Below, in pieces: positions 8,359 to 16,921 of a stretch of DNA of 64,000 bases. Made by a program: the position numbers and the translations under genes. Every line of letters begins with the position of its first letter. Position 1 is the first letter of the stretch. Below the pieces are notes generated by a model that did no database searches, was not told where the DNA came from, and saw only the letters and a program-made list of their open reading frames with translations. This DNA comes from Mesorhizobium sp. B2-3-4 (GTDB taxonomy: Bacteria; Pseudomonadota; Alphaproteobacteria; Rhizobiales; Rhizobiaceae): the NCBI RefSeq assembly GCF_006442315.1, contig NZ_VFVY01000013.1:124001-188000 (forward strand). The letters are read 5' to 3'.

Positions 8359-9236
8359 CGCGCGGCCTCCGAATGTCCGGCGAAGAGGCGCGCCGCCATC
8401 TGCACGGCGCCGCCGAGCGCGTCGTCGAGCGGCTCCTTCAAAAGGGCGCGGTAGCGCGCCGACAGGCGCGGCGCATAAAGCGGCGCCAGCCCGCCGAGCA
8501 GGCAGAGCGGTGCACCGGCGGCGAGGTCTAGCGCGCCGAGCGAGGCCTCGACGTCGGCGACCGCCTTGTCGAGGATCCAGTTGGCGACGATGTCGCCTTT
8601 TTCGGCGTGCTCGAACACTTTCGGCGCGAAGCCACCGAAATCGCCGGGCTTGGCGTTGGTGGTGAACTCGACCACGTCCTCGGGATTGTTGCGGAAAACA
8701 GCCATCATGCTGTCGGTCAGCGGCGAGGCCCGGCGCACGCCGTCATGCGCGAGCAGTGTCTGCTCCAGAAGGTCGCGGCCGATGCGGGCGCCGCTGCCCT
8801 GGTCGCCGACCTGGAAGCCCCAGCCGCCGATGGCGCGCGATTTGCCGTCCTTGCGAGCCATATAGGCGGTGCCGGTGCCCAGGATCGCCATGGCGCCGTC
8901 ACTGGGCCCAACCGCGCCCTCCAGCGCGATCTCGGCGTCGGTCTCGACGCGGCTGATGCTGAACGGCAGGACGGCCTCGAGCTGCTGCCGATAGGTGCCG
9001 ACATTGGCGCCGGCAAGGCCGAGAATGGCCGGTGTCCGCGGGATCAGCTCCGGGTCTTGCCCGGACGCGATGAAAGCCTGCCGCGCCGCGTCGACGATGT
9101 TGGCGCGCGCGCCTGTGAGGTCGGTTCGGATGTTGGCGGCGCCACTTTTGGCGCGGCCGAGCACGATGCCGTCCGCCGTTGCCAGGGCGGCCCTGCAGCT
9201 GGTGCCGCCGCCATCGATGCCGAGCACGAATTTCAC
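8355..9236 (-). CDS. nagK: N-acetylglucosamine kinase, BadF/BadG/BcrA/BcrD ATPase family
   Basis: This 293-residue sugar kinase has the ASKHA phosphate-1 loop FVLGIDGGGTSCRAAL at the N-terminus and GTGTAYMARKDG with GGWGFQVGDQGSG in the second lobe. This is the eukaryotic GlcNAc-kinase-like BadF group, not the ROK family. It would phosphorylate incoming GlcNAc (possibly also MurNAc), since the transporter here is ABC type and does not phosphorylate. The GTG at 9236 was chosen because GGAGGAG lies 7 bases upstream and the family starts here; the open frame continues to 9284 through the regulatory boxes. It is the first gene of the leftward operon. Confidence 0.88.
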   Translation of the reverse strand: MKFVLGIDGGGTSCRAALATADGIVLGRAKSGAANIRTDLTGARANIVDAARQAFIASGQDPELIPRTPAILGLAGANVGTYRQQLEAVLPFSISRVETDAEIALEGAVGPSDGAMAILGTGTAYMARKDGKSRAIGGWGFQVGDQGSGARIGRDLLEQTLLAHDGVRRASPLTDSMMAVFRNNPEDVVEFTTNAKPGDFGGFAPKVFEHAEKGDIVANWILDKAVADVEASLGALDLAAGAPLCLLGGLAPLYAPRLSARYRALLKEPLDDALGGAVQMAARLFAGHSEAAR

Positions 9237-9258
9237 GCGATGTCTCCTCCGGATTGAT

Positions 9259-9276
9259 AATACCAATAAAATACCA
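9259..9276 (-). promoter_or_regulatory. TGGTATT-N4-TGGTATT tandem box upstream of nagK
   Basis: Read on the minus strand, TGGTATT occurs at 9276-9270 and again at 9265-9259, 11 bases start to start. The pair lies 22 bases upstream of the nagK GTG. The same arrangement occurs facing murQ, which makes it a strong candidate binding site for the GntR/UTRA regulator. Confidence 0.7.
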
Positions 9277-9284
9277 ATAGCCAA

Positions 9285-9315
9285 GGCTTAATTTGTCTTT
9301 AAAAAAGATTAAGCC
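9285..9315. promoter_or_regulatory. Inverted repeat in the nagK/murQ divergent promoter region
   Basis: GGCTTAAT at 9285-9292 and ATTAAGCC at 9308-9315 form 8-bp perfect arms around a 15-base AT-rich spacer. It lies between the two TGGTATT boxes and could be a second regulatory element or part of the divergent promoters. No function is shown by the sequence. Confidence 0.4.
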
Positions 9316-9393
9316 GTATTCTATTGAAAAACCTGATTATTTTGCCGGCACAGCGATTCCCAGGCGACGATTTCGTTAATGAGTGTGGACAAG

Positions 9394-9411
9394 TGGTATT
9401 TTTTTGGTATT
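9394..9411 (+). promoter_or_regulatory. TGGTATT-N4-TGGTATT tandem box upstream of murQ
   Basis: TGGTATT occurs at 9394-9400 and 9405-9411 on the plus strand, 11 bases start to start, 24 bases upstream of the murQ ATG. Spacing and orientation relative to the gene mirror the box in front of nagK. One regulator can therefore control both arms of the locus. Confidence 0.7.
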
Positions 9412-9435
9412 GTTTTCTGAGTTGGAGGAACAGGG

Positions 9436-10386
9436 ATGGCCGAAACGCGCACCGAAGCGCTGCATGGGAAAGCCGAGGGGCTGGATATCCAGGCTCCCGA
9501 AGCGATCCTTGGCGCGCTGGCCGATGCGCAGGTCGAGGCCGCCAAGGCCGTCCGCAACGCCATTCCCGCCATTGCCAGGGCCGCCGAAATCATTGCCGGC
9601 AGCCTGAACGGCGGTGGCAAGCTCGCCTATGCGGCGGCAGGCAGCTCCGGGCTGATGGCTCTTGCCGACGCGCTGGAACTGCCCGGCACGTTCGGCATCC
9701 GGCGTGACCGCATCGCCATCCTGATCGCCGGCGGCGACGAGGCTTTCAAGACACTGGCCGGCGGACCCGAGGATGATACGGAAGAGGCCGCGACGGCGGT
9801 TGCCGATGCCGGCATCGGCGAGGGCGATTGCCTGATCGCCCTTTCCGCCAGCGGCACGACACCCTACGCGGTGCGCGCCGTCGAGGAAGCACGCCGGCGG
9901 GGCGCGGCCACCATCGCCATCGCCAACAACCGCGACACGCCGCTGCTCAAGCGGGCCGACACCGCCATCCTGCTCGAAACGCCGCCTGAGGTCATTGCCG
10001 GCTCGACCCGCATGGGCGCCGGCACCGCGCAGAAGATCGCACTCAACATGCTGTCGACGCTGACCGCCATCCATCTCGGCCATGTGCATGACGGCTACAT
10101 GGTCAATCTCATGGCCGACAACATGAAGCTGCGCGACCGCGCGGCGCGCATCGTCGCCGCCGTCAGCGGCCGCGACAGGCAAGAGGCCGCCAGCCTGCTC
10201 GAGAAGAGCGGCGGCGCGGTCAAGACAGCCATTCTGCTCGCCGCCGGCGCCGACAGCGCCGACGCGGCGCAGAAGATACTGGAAGAGGCGGGCCAGAAGC
10301 TGAGGCCCGCCCTTTCCGCGCTCGGGCACGATCCCGAAAAGTGGAACCCGCTTTTCGGAAAAGATCATGCTCGAACAAAGAAATAG
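9436..10386 (+). CDS. murQ: N-acetylmuramic acid 6-phosphate etherase (MurQ family)
   Basis: This 316-residue SIS-fold lyase cleaves the lactyl ether of MurNAc-6-P, giving GlcNAc-6-P and D-lactate. Family motifs are AAAGSSG (67-72), the D-A-x-E-x-P-x-TFG block with E81, GGDEAF and the EDD block with E112, SASGTTPYAV, and the C-terminal STRMGAGTAQK followed by VNLMADNMKLRDRA. The usual AGTSGR is AGSSGL here, a mild divergence. A GGAGGAA ribosome site precedes the ATG. It is the first gene of the rightward operon, and its product feeds nagA in the opposite operon. Confidence 0.9.
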   Translation: MAETRTEALHGKAEGLDIQAPEAILGALADAQVEAAKAVRNAIPAIARAAEIIAGSLNGGGKLAYAAAGSSGLMALADALELPGTFGIRRDRIAILIAGGDEAFKTLAGGPEDDTEEAATAVADAGIGEGDCLIALSASGTTPYAVRAVEEARRRGAATIAIANNRDTPLLKRADTAILLETPPEVIAGSTRMGAGTAQKIALNMLSTLTAIHLGHVHDGYMVNLMADNMKLRDRAARIVAAVSGRDRQEAASLLEKSGGAVKTAILLAAGADSADAAQKILEEAGQKLRPALSALGHDPEKWNPLFGKDHARTKK

Positions 10387-10392
10387 AGCCTG

Positions 10393-10448
10393 TTTCATCC
10401 CCATCGGGGTGAAATGGGCTTGCGAGGGGAACAAGGGCTCGAAAGCCC
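10393..10448 (+). other. Two small hairpins between murQ and the binding-protein gene
   Basis: TTTCATCCCC pairs with GGGGTGAAA (10393-10414, one bulged T). A GGGCT/AGCCC stem with a CGAA loop follows (10435-10448). Neither has a T run, so they look like mRNA-stabilising or processing hairpins in front of the highly expressed binding-protein gene. Confidence 0.45.
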
Positions 10449-10497
10449 CGGTTCTCATCAAAACCGAACCTGAAAAAGGTCAACAGGGAGACTGAGC

Positions 10498-11757
10498 ATG
10501 ACAACGAAACTACTGACGGCACTGCTTCTGGGCACAAGCATTCTCGGCTCCGCCGGGCTGGCTCACGCCGAGGACGTAACGCTCAACATCGAAAGCTGGC
10601 GCGGCGACGACCTGTCCATCTGGAAGGACAAGCTCATCCCGGCCTTCGAAGCCAAGAACCCCGGCATCAAGGTGGTGTTCGCACCATCGGCTCCGACCGA
10701 ATATGACGCCGCACTCGGCGCCAAGCTCGCTGCCGGCTCGGCGGGCGACCTGATCACCTGCCGCCCGTTCGACAAGTCGCTCGAACTGTTCAAGAAGGGC
10801 AATCTCGCCGATCTCTCCTCGCTGCCCGGCATGGAGAACTTCTCACCGGTCGCCAAGTCCGCCTGGCAGACCGATGACGGCAAGTCGAGCTTCTGCGTGC
10901 CGATGGCTTCCGTCATTCACGGCTTCATCTACAACAAGGATGCCTTCGACAAGCTCGGCATCAAGGTGCCGGAAACCCGCGACGAGTTCTTCGCCGCGCT
11001 CGACAAGATCAAGGCCGACGGCACCTATATCCCGATGGCGATGGGCACCAAGGACCTCTGGGAAGCCGCGACCATGGGCTACCAGAACATCGGCCCGAAC
11101 TACTGGAAGGGCGAGGACGGCCGCGCCGCGCTGATCAAGGGCGAGCAGAAGCTGACCGACAAGGACTGGGTCGCTCCTTATGAGGAACTGGCCAAGTGGA
11201 AGCCGTATCTCGGCGACGGCTTCGAGGCCCAGACCTATCCGGACAGCCAGAACCTGTTCACGCTCGGCCGCGCCGCCATCTACCCGGCCGGCTCGTGGGA
11301 AATCGGCCTGTTCAACACCCAGGCCCAGTTCAAGATGGGCGCTTTCCCGCCGCCGGTCGAGAAGGCCGGTGACACCTGCTACATCTCCGACCATACCGAC
11401 ATCGGCATGGGCCTGAACGCGGCCTCCAAGCATGCCGACGCGGCCAAGACCTTCCTGTCCTGGGTGGCCTCGGCTGATTTCGCCACCATCTACGCCAACG
11501 CGCTGCCGGGCTTCTTCAGCCTGAACTCCGCGCCGGTGAAGATGGAAGACCCGCTGGCGCAGGAATTCGTCTCCTGGCGCGGCAAGTGCAAGTCGACGAT
11601 CCGCTCGACCTATCAGATCCTGTCGCGCGGCACGCCGAACCTCGAAAACGAGACCTGGGTCGAATCGGCCAACGTCATCAACGGCACCGATACGCCCGAA
11701 GCCGCGGCCAAGAAGCTGCAGACCGGTCTCGACAGCTGGTACAAGCCGGCCAAGTAA
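10498..11757 (+). CDS. Sugar ABC transporter substrate-binding protein (family 1)
   Basis: This 419-residue periplasmic protein begins with a Sec signal peptide (MTTKLLTALLLG... with cleavage after AHA, about residue 23). The mature part, starting EDVTLNIESWRGDDLSIW, is typical of family-1 carbohydrate binding proteins. It lies between murQ and two permeases, so it most likely binds GlcNAc, chitobiose or a cell-wall amino sugar. An ATG at 10498 follows GGGAG. A strong stem-loop directly after the gene would lower expression of the permeases relative to it. Confidence 0.88.
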   Translation: MTTKLLTALLLGTSILGSAGLAHAEDVTLNIESWRGDDLSIWKDKLIPAFEAKNPGIKVVFAPSAPTEYDAALGAKLAAGSAGDLITCRPFDKSLELFKKGNLADLSSLPGMENFSPVAKSAWQTDDGKSSFCVPMASVIHGFIYNKDAFDKLGIKVPETRDEFFAALDKIKADGTYIPMAMGTKDLWEAATMGYQNIGPNYWKGEDGRAALIKGEQKLTDKDWVAPYEELAKWKPYLGDGFEAQTYPDSQNLFTLGRAAIYPAGSWEIGLFNTQAQFKMGAFPPPVEKAGDTCYISDHTDIGMGLNAASKHADAAKTFLSWVASADFATIYANALPGFFSLNSAPVKMEDPLAQEFVSWRGKCKSTIRSTYQILSRGTPNLENETWVESANVINGTDTPEAAAKKLQTGLDSWYKPAK

Positions 11758-11774
11758 GAGCTCAGGCAACGGAG

Positions 11775-11803
11775 CCGGCCGGGCACGTGCCCGGCCGGTT
11801 CTT
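11775..11803 (+). terminator. Stem-loop after the binding-protein gene (partial terminator)
   Basis: CCGGCCGGGCAC (11775-11786) and its exact complement (11787-11798) form a GC-rich stem followed by TTCTTT. Such intercistronic stems after binding-protein genes usually give partial termination or mRNA protection. The operon clearly continues downstream. Confidence 0.75.
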
Positions 11804-11993
11804 TAAAACAGCAACCACTCAGATAGCGATTGTCGGCACTGCCTCTCGGCCTTACCCTTGCTTCCATGGGGAAGGCTAGCTGACCGGTCGCAGGCCTTGC
11901 TCTTGCCGCATGCGGCGGGAGTTTGCGCCATGCATCGAGGCATCATCTGGCACCACGACCAACTGGAACCGAGAGACGGCAGGGACCGAACTC

Positions 11994-12923
11994 ATGGCCG
12001 CACCAACACGACCGAAAAGACCGTTCCGCTGGCATATTGCCGTCTTCCTGGCGCCGGCGGTGCTCGTCTACACGGCGATCATGATTCTGCCGCTCGCCGG
12101 CACGCTGCAGCTGTCGCTGTTCCGCAACGTCGACCAGTCACAGGTCTTCGTCGGTCTGGGCAATTTCCGCACCCTGTTCGGCGACCCTAACTGGTCCGTC
12201 AATTTCTGGAATGCGCTGCGCAACAATGTCTGGTTCTTCATCATCCACATGCTGGTGCAGAACCCGGTCGGTGTGCTCCTGGCGGCGCTTCTATCCAGCC
12301 CGAAGCTGCGCTTCTCGGCCTTCTACCGCACCGCGATCTTCGTGCCGACCATCCTGTCCTTCGTCATCGTCGGCTTCGCCTGGAAGCTGATCCTGTCGCC
12401 GCTCTGGGGCGTGGCGCCGCATCTGCTCGATTTCGTCGGCCTCAAGAGCCTGTTCACGCCCTGGCTCGGCAAGGAACAATACGCGCTGACCGCGCTCAGC
12501 CTGGTGTCGGTCTGGCAGTTCATCGGCATCCCGATGATGCTGATCTATGCCGCGCTGCTGTCGATCCCCGACGAGGTGATCGAGGCGGCCGAATGCGACG
12601 GCATTACCGGCATGGCGCAGTTCTGGAAGATCAAGCTGCCGCTGATCCTGCCGTCGATCGGCATCATCTCGATCCTCACCTTCGTCGGCAATTTCAACGC
12701 TTTCGACCTGATCTACACCGCCCAGGGCGCGCTCGCCGGGCCGAACTATTCGACCGATATTCTCGGCACCTTCCTCTATCGCGCCTTCTTCGGTTTCCAG
12801 CTGCAGGTCGGCGATCCCAATATGGGCGCGACCATCGCCACGATCATGTTCCTGATCATCCTCGGCGGTGTCTGCGTCTACCTGTTCCTCATCCAGACGC
12901 GCCTGCGTCGGTATCAGTTCTAG
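11994..12923 (+). CDS. Sugar ABC transporter permease, MalF type
   Basis: This 309-residue inner-membrane protein has about six hydrophobic segments and the cytoplasmic EAA loop EAAECDGITGMAQFWKIKLPLILPS that contacts the ATPase. It pairs with the next gene as the heterodimeric channel of a family-1 sugar importer. The ATG at 11994 (MAAPTRPKRPF) is preceded by AGGGA; the open frame reaches back to 11910 but that part is not membrane-protein-like. The 236-base gap to the binding-protein gene contains only the stem-loop and no gene that I can support. Confidence 0.9.
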   Translation: MAAPTRPKRPFRWHIAVFLAPAVLVYTAIMILPLAGTLQLSLFRNVDQSQVFVGLGNFRTLFGDPNWSVNFWNALRNNVWFFIIHMLVQNPVGVLLAALLSSPKLRFSAFYRTAIFVPTILSFVIVGFAWKLILSPLWGVAPHLLDFVGLKSLFTPWLGKEQYALTALSLVSVWQFIGIPMMLIYAALLSIPDEVIEAAECDGITGMAQFWKIKLPLILPSIGIISILTFVGNFNAFDLIYTAQGALAGPNYSTDILGTFLYRAFFGFQLQVGDPNMGATIATIMFLIILGGVCVYLFLIQTRLRRYQF

Positions 12924-12934
12924 AGGGGCAAGAG

Positions 12935-13774
12935 ATGAGCATCGCCACCCGTTCGCTGCCCCGCACCATCGGCGCCCATGCGATCCTGTTGACCTACACG
13001 GTGATCGCGCTGTTCCCGGTGATCCTGGTGGTGATGAATTCGTTTAAATCCCGCGCCGGCATCTTCGGCGCGCCGCTGACGCCGCCAACGCCGAAAACCT
13101 TCGACCTGATCGGCTACACCACCGTGATCGGCCAGGGAGATTTCTTCCATTATTTCCAGAACAGCCTCGTCGTTACCGTCGGCTCGCTGTTCTTCGTGCT
13201 CCTGTTCGGCGCCATGGCCGCCTTCGCGCTGTCGGAATACCGCTTCCGTGGCAACACGCTGATGGGGCTGTACCTGGCGCTCGGCATCATGATCCCGATC
13301 CGGCTCGCCACCGTCGCCATCCTGCAATTGATGGTGGCGAGCGGGCTGGTCAACACGCTGACGGCGCTGATCCTGGTCTATACCGCGCAAGGCCTGCCGC
13401 TCGCCGTCTTCATCCTGTCGGAGTTCATGAAGCAGGTCTCCGACGATCTGAAGAACGCCGGGCGCATCGACGGCCTGTCGGAATACACCATCTTCTTCCG
13501 CCTGGTGGTGCCGCTGGTGCGCCCGTCGATGGCGACGGTCGCCGTCTTCACGATGATCCCGATCTGGAACGATCTCTGGTTCCCGCTGATCCTGGCGCCG
13601 TCGGAGGAGACCAAGACGGTGACGCTCGGCGCCCAGCTTTTCCTCGGCCAGTTCGTGACCAACTGGAACGCCATCCTGGCGGCACTGTCGCTGGCGATCC
13701 TGCCGGTGCTGATCCTCTACGTCATCTTCTCGCGGCAGCTGATCCGCGGCATCACCTCCGGAGCCGTCAAGTGA
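12935..13774 (+). CDS. Sugar ABC transporter permease, MalG type
   Basis: This 279-residue partner permease has six predicted membrane segments and the EAA-like loop NAGRIDGLSEYTIFFRLVVPLVRPS. It ends with a typical FSRQLIRGITSGAVK tail. The start ATG at 12935 follows a GAGGGG sequence, 11 bases after the MalF-type gene. Its stop overlaps the GTG start of the dehydrogenase gene by 4 bases, so the two are probably translationally coupled. Confidence 0.92.
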   Translation: MSIATRSLPRTIGAHAILLTYTVIALFPVILVVMNSFKSRAGIFGAPLTPPTPKTFDLIGYTTVIGQGDFFHYFQNSLVVTVGSLFFVLLFGAMAAFALSEYRFRGNTLMGLYLALGIMIPIRLATVAILQLMVASGLVNTLTALILVYTAQGLPLAVFILSEFMKQVSDDLKNAGRIDGLSEYTIFFRLVVPLVRPSMATVAVFTMIPIWNDLWFPLILAPSEETKTVTLGAQLFLGQFVTNWNAILAALSLAILPVLILYVIFSRQLIRGITSGAVK

Positions 13775-14832
13775 GCGTGCAAAAACCCCTTCGTGTCGTC
13801 GTCGCCGGGCTCGGCAATATGGGCCGCAGCCATGCGCTGGCCTATCACACCAATCCGGGCTTCGAGATCGCCGCTCTCGTCAACCGTTCCGACGTGCCCC
13901 TGCCGGATGGGCTGTCGGGCTATGGCATCAGGCACTCCTTCGACGACGCGTTGCGCGACGAGAAACCCGATGTAGCCTGCATAGCCACCTATTCCGACAG
14001 CCACGCCGACTATGCGGTGAAGGCATTCGAGGCCGGCTGCCACGTCTTCGTCGAGAAGCCGCTGGCAACGACCGTGGCCGACGCGAAGCGTGTCGTCGCC
14101 GCGGCACAAGCCAACGGCAAAAAACTGGTGATCGGCTACATCCTACGCCATCACCCGTCCTGGATCCGGCTGATCGCCGAAGCGCGGAAACTGGGCGGTC
14201 CCTACGTCTTCCGCATGAACCTCAACCAGCAATCCTCTGGCCACACCTGGGAGACGCACAAGCAGTTGATGCGCACGACGTCGCCGATCGTCGACTGCGG
14301 CGTGCATTACCTCGACGTCATGCTGCAGATCACCGATGCCAGGCCTGTCGAGGTGCGCGGCATGGGCGTGCGGCTGACCGAAGAGGTCGCGCCCACAATG
14401 TACAATTACGGCCACCTGCAGGTGATGTTCGATGACGGCTCTGTCGGCTGGTATGAAGCTGGCTGGGGCCCGATGATTTCGGAAACCGCCTTCTTCGTGA
14501 AGGATGTCATCTCGCCGAAAGGCTGTGTGTCGATCGTCATGAAGGAAGGCGTCAAGTCCGACGACATCGACACCCACACCAAGACTTCGACCATCCGCCT
14601 GCACAGCGCTGAAACCGGGCCGGACGGCAAGTTCACGAGGCCGGACGAGATGCTGTCGATGGAAGGCGAACCCGGCCACCAGGACCTTTGCGACCTGGAG
14701 CAGGCTTTCGTCCTCAAGGCGATCCGCGAAGACATCGATCTGACCAAACACATGGACGATGCGGTGAAGTCGCTCGCCGTCTGCCTGGCCGCCGACGAGA
14801 GCGTGCGCAGCGGCAATGCCGTGAAACTCTAG
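13771..14832 (+). CDS. Gfo/Idh/MocA family oxidoreductase
   Basis: This 353-residue NAD(P)-dependent dehydrogenase has an N-terminal Rossmann fold (VVVAGLGNMGRSHA) and the EKPLATT motif, whose lysine is usually catalytic. A C-terminal alpha/beta substrate domain follows. The GTG start overlaps the permease stop (GTGA). Members act on sugars, inositols and sugar acids, some through a transient 3-keto intermediate used to cleave glycosides. Its place inside the transporter operon suggests it modifies the imported amino sugar or a conjugate of it. The exact reaction cannot be inferred. Confidence 0.85.
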   Translation: MSVQKPLRVVVAGLGNMGRSHALAYHTNPGFEIAALVNRSDVPLPDGLSGYGIRHSFDDALRDEKPDVACIATYSDSHADYAVKAFEAGCHVFVEKPLATTVADAKRVVAAAQANGKKLVIGYILRHHPSWIRLIAEARKLGGPYVFRMNLNQQSSGHTWETHKQLMRTTSPIVDCGVHYLDVMLQITDARPVEVRGMGVRLTEEVAPTMYNYGHLQVMFDDGSVGWYEAGWGPMISETAFFVKDVISPKGCVSIVMKEGVKSDDIDTHTKTSTIRLHSAETGPDGKFTRPDEMLSMEGEPGHQDLCDLEQAFVLKAIREDIDLTKHMDDAVKSLAVCLAADESVRSGNAVKL

Positions 14833-14847
14833 AACAGGAACGAAGCC

Positions 14848-15846
14848 GTGGGCTCGCTGAAGATCGAGAATGTGAAGAAGGCCTTCGGGCCGGTCGAGGT
14901 GCTGAAGGGCATCGACCTCGAAGTGACCGATGGCGAATTCGTCGTCTTCGTCGGCCCGTCCGGCTGCGGCAAGTCGACCCTGCTGCGCGTCATCGCCGGA
15001 CTGGAGGATTCGACCTCGGGCCGGGTGCTGATCGACGGCACCGATGTCTCGGTCACGCCGCCGGCAAAACGCGGCATCGCCATGGTGTTCCAGACCTATG
15101 CGCTCTATCCGCATCTGACGGTCAGGAACAATATGGGCCTCGGCCTCAAGCAGGCGAACACGCCGGCGGCGGAGATCGAGCGGCGCATCGGCATCGCCTC
15201 GTCCATGCTGTCGCTGGAGCCCTATCTCGAAAGGCGGCCGGCCGAGCTCTCCGGCGGCCAGCGCCAGCGCGTCGCCATCGGCCGCGCGGTGGTGCGCGAG
15301 CCCAAGCTTTTCCTCTTCGACGAGCCGCTGTCCAATCTCGACGCGGCATTGCGCGTCAACACACGGCTGGAAATCGCGCAATTGCACCGCCGGCTCAAGG
15401 CAACGATGATCTACGTCACCCACGATCAGGTCGAAGCGATGACGCTCGCCGACAAGATCGTGGTGCTCAACGCTGGAAAAATCGAGCAGATCGGCGGCCC
15501 GATGGAGCTCTACAATGCGCCGGCAAACGAGTTCGTCGCCGGCTTCATCGGTTCGCCCAAGATGAATTTCATCGACGGCGCGCGTCTGGGCGAGACCGCC
15601 AAGACCATCGGCGTGCGGCCTGAGCACCTGACCGTCGATCCGAAGTCGGGCGCCTGGAAGGGCACGGTCGTGCATGCCGAGCATCTCGGCGCCGACACCA
15701 ATCTCTATCTCGATTGCGAGAAGGCCGGCTTGATCACCGTGCGTATCTTCGGCGTGTATGACGCCGAGCCGGGCGCAACGCTTTATGCGACGCCCGAGCC
15801 TGGGAAGACCTATCGGTTTGGGGCCGATGGGAAGGTGCTGAAGTAG
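14848..15846 (+). CDS. Sugar ABC transporter ATP-binding protein (MsmK/UgpC type)
   Basis: This 332-residue ATPase has Walker A GPSGCGKST (36-44), Q-loop (F)QTYALYPH, signature LSGGQ (134-138), Walker B LFLFDEP (154-160) and the H-loop THDQVEAM. A C-terminal TOBE/MalK-type regulatory domain follows (IGVRPEHL onward). It energises the two permeases encoded upstream. The start codon is GTG at 14848, 15 bases after the dehydrogenase gene, with CAGGAAC before it. The operon ends here at a strong hairpin. Confidence 0.93.
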   Translation: MGSLKIENVKKAFGPVEVLKGIDLEVTDGEFVVFVGPSGCGKSTLLRVIAGLEDSTSGRVLIDGTDVSVTPPAKRGIAMVFQTYALYPHLTVRNNMGLGLKQANTPAAEIERRIGIASSMLSLEPYLERRPAELSGGQRQRVAIGRAVVREPKLFLFDEPLSNLDAALRVNTRLEIAQLHRRLKATMIYVTHDQVEAMTLADKIVVLNAGKIEQIGGPMELYNAPANEFVAGFIGSPKMNFIDGARLGETAKTIGVRPEHLTVDPKSGAWKGTVVHAEHLGADTNLYLDCEKAGLITVRIFGVYDAEPGATLYATPEPGKTYRFGADGKVLK

Positions 15847-15860
15847 GCGGGCACTTTTCT

Positions 15861-15893
15861 TTTCCTCTCCCCCGATCGACGGGGGAGAGGAAA
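15861..15893. terminator. Bidirectional terminator hairpin
   Basis: TTTCCTCTCCCCCG (15861-15874) and its exact complement (15880-15893) enclose a 5-base loop. The T-rich and A-rich ends of the stem serve both strands. It lies between the convergent ABC ATPase and FAH-family genes, 14 and 17 bases from their stops. The sequence resembles a common rhizobial intergenic palindrome. Confidence 0.8.
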
Positions 15894-15910
15894 GAACGAA
15901 CTGCCGCAGT

Positions 15911-16756
15911 TTACACGTCGGCCTTGAACGTCTGCTTCTGCTGGCCGAGCCCTTCGATGCCGAGCTCCACCACGTCATCCGCCTTCAGGAACACCGGCGG
16001 CTTCATGCCCAGCCCGACGCCGGGCGGGGTGCCGGTGGAAATGATGTCGCCCGGATGCAGCGACATGAACTGGCTGAGATAGGAGACCAGATACTTCACG
16101 CCGTAGACCATGGTCTTGGTCGAGCCGTTCTGCATCGTCTTGCCGTTGACGGTCAGCCACATCTTCAGGTTCTGCGGATCCGCCACCTCGTCCTTGGTCA
16201 CCAGCCACGGGCCGGTCGGGCCGAACGTGTCGCAGCTCTTGCCCTTGGTCCACTGGCCCTGGCGCTCGGCCTGGAAGGCGCGTTCGGACACGTCATGGGC
16301 GACGGCATAGCCGGCGACATAATCGAGCGCGTCGGCCTCGCTGACGTACTTTGCCGTCTTGCCGATCACCACGGCGAGTTCAACCTCCCAGTCGGTCTTT
16401 TCAGAACCGCGCGGGATCAGCACGTCATCGTCGGGCCCGACAATGGCCGAGCTTGCCTTCATGAAGATGATCGGCTCCGATGGCACCGTGGCGCCGGTTT
16501 CGGCGGCATGATCGGAATAGTTGAGGCCGATGCAGATGAACTTGCCGGTCCCGGCAACGCAGGCGCCGAGGCGCGGCTTGCCGGAAACGGCAGGCAGCGA
16601 CTTCGGGTCGAGCTTGGACAGCATGTCCAGAGAGGCCGGATGCAGCACCGTGCCGGCAATGTCGGCGACATGGGCGGAGAGATCGCGGATCGTTCCATCC
16701 GCATCGAGCAGGCCGGGACGTTCGCTCCCCACCTCGCCATAGCGCAGCAGTTTCAT
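15911..16756 (-). CDS. Fumarylacetoacetate hydrolase family protein, probable diketo-deoxy sugar acid hydrolase
   Basis: This 281-residue protein has an N-terminal domain (MKLLRYGEVGSERPGL) and a C-terminal FAH catalytic domain. The domain shows CIGLNYSDHAAE, the metal-binding EVELAVVIG and the FGPTGPWLV and STGTPPGVG loops. It looks like the single-domain enzymes annotated as 2,4-diketo-3-deoxy-L-fuconate hydrolase or ureidoglycolate lyase. The neighbouring SDR gene, which resembles 2-keto-3-deoxy-L-fuconate dehydrogenase, favours the sugar-acid role: the SDR would make the diketo acid and this enzyme would cleave it to pyruvate and lactate. That pathway is inferred from the pairing. Confidence 0.8.
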   Translation of the reverse strand: MKLLRYGEVGSERPGLLDADGTIRDLSAHVADIAGTVLHPASLDMLSKLDPKSLPAVSGKPRLGACVAGTGKFICIGLNYSDHAAETGATVPSEPIIFMKASSAIVGPDDDVLIPRGSEKTDWEVELAVVIGKTAKYVSEADALDYVAGYAVAHDVSERAFQAERQGQWTKGKSCDTFGPTGPWLVTKDEVADPQNLKMWLTVNGKTMQNGSTKTMVYGVKYLVSYLSQFMSLHPGDIISTGTPPGVGLGMKPPVFLKADDVVELGIEGLGQQKQTFKADV

Positions 16757-16921
16757 GCATCTTCTCCTGATTGCGGCCTCGCGGCCGTTCTACAAACTCT
16801 CCGCCGAGGCGTCAGCCGCTCCGGAACCGCGCGGACCCTAGCCACCGGCCTGCTCCACGACAAGCGCGCACAGCCCGTTTTGCGCACCGGCGAGGCGGAT
16901 TTTCAGACTTCCCGATCCCCG

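Noticed and set aside
14143..15978. 611-residue open frame on the minus strand
   Set aside because: It covers the Gfo/Idh/MocA and ABC ATPase genes in antisense; both of those are secure.
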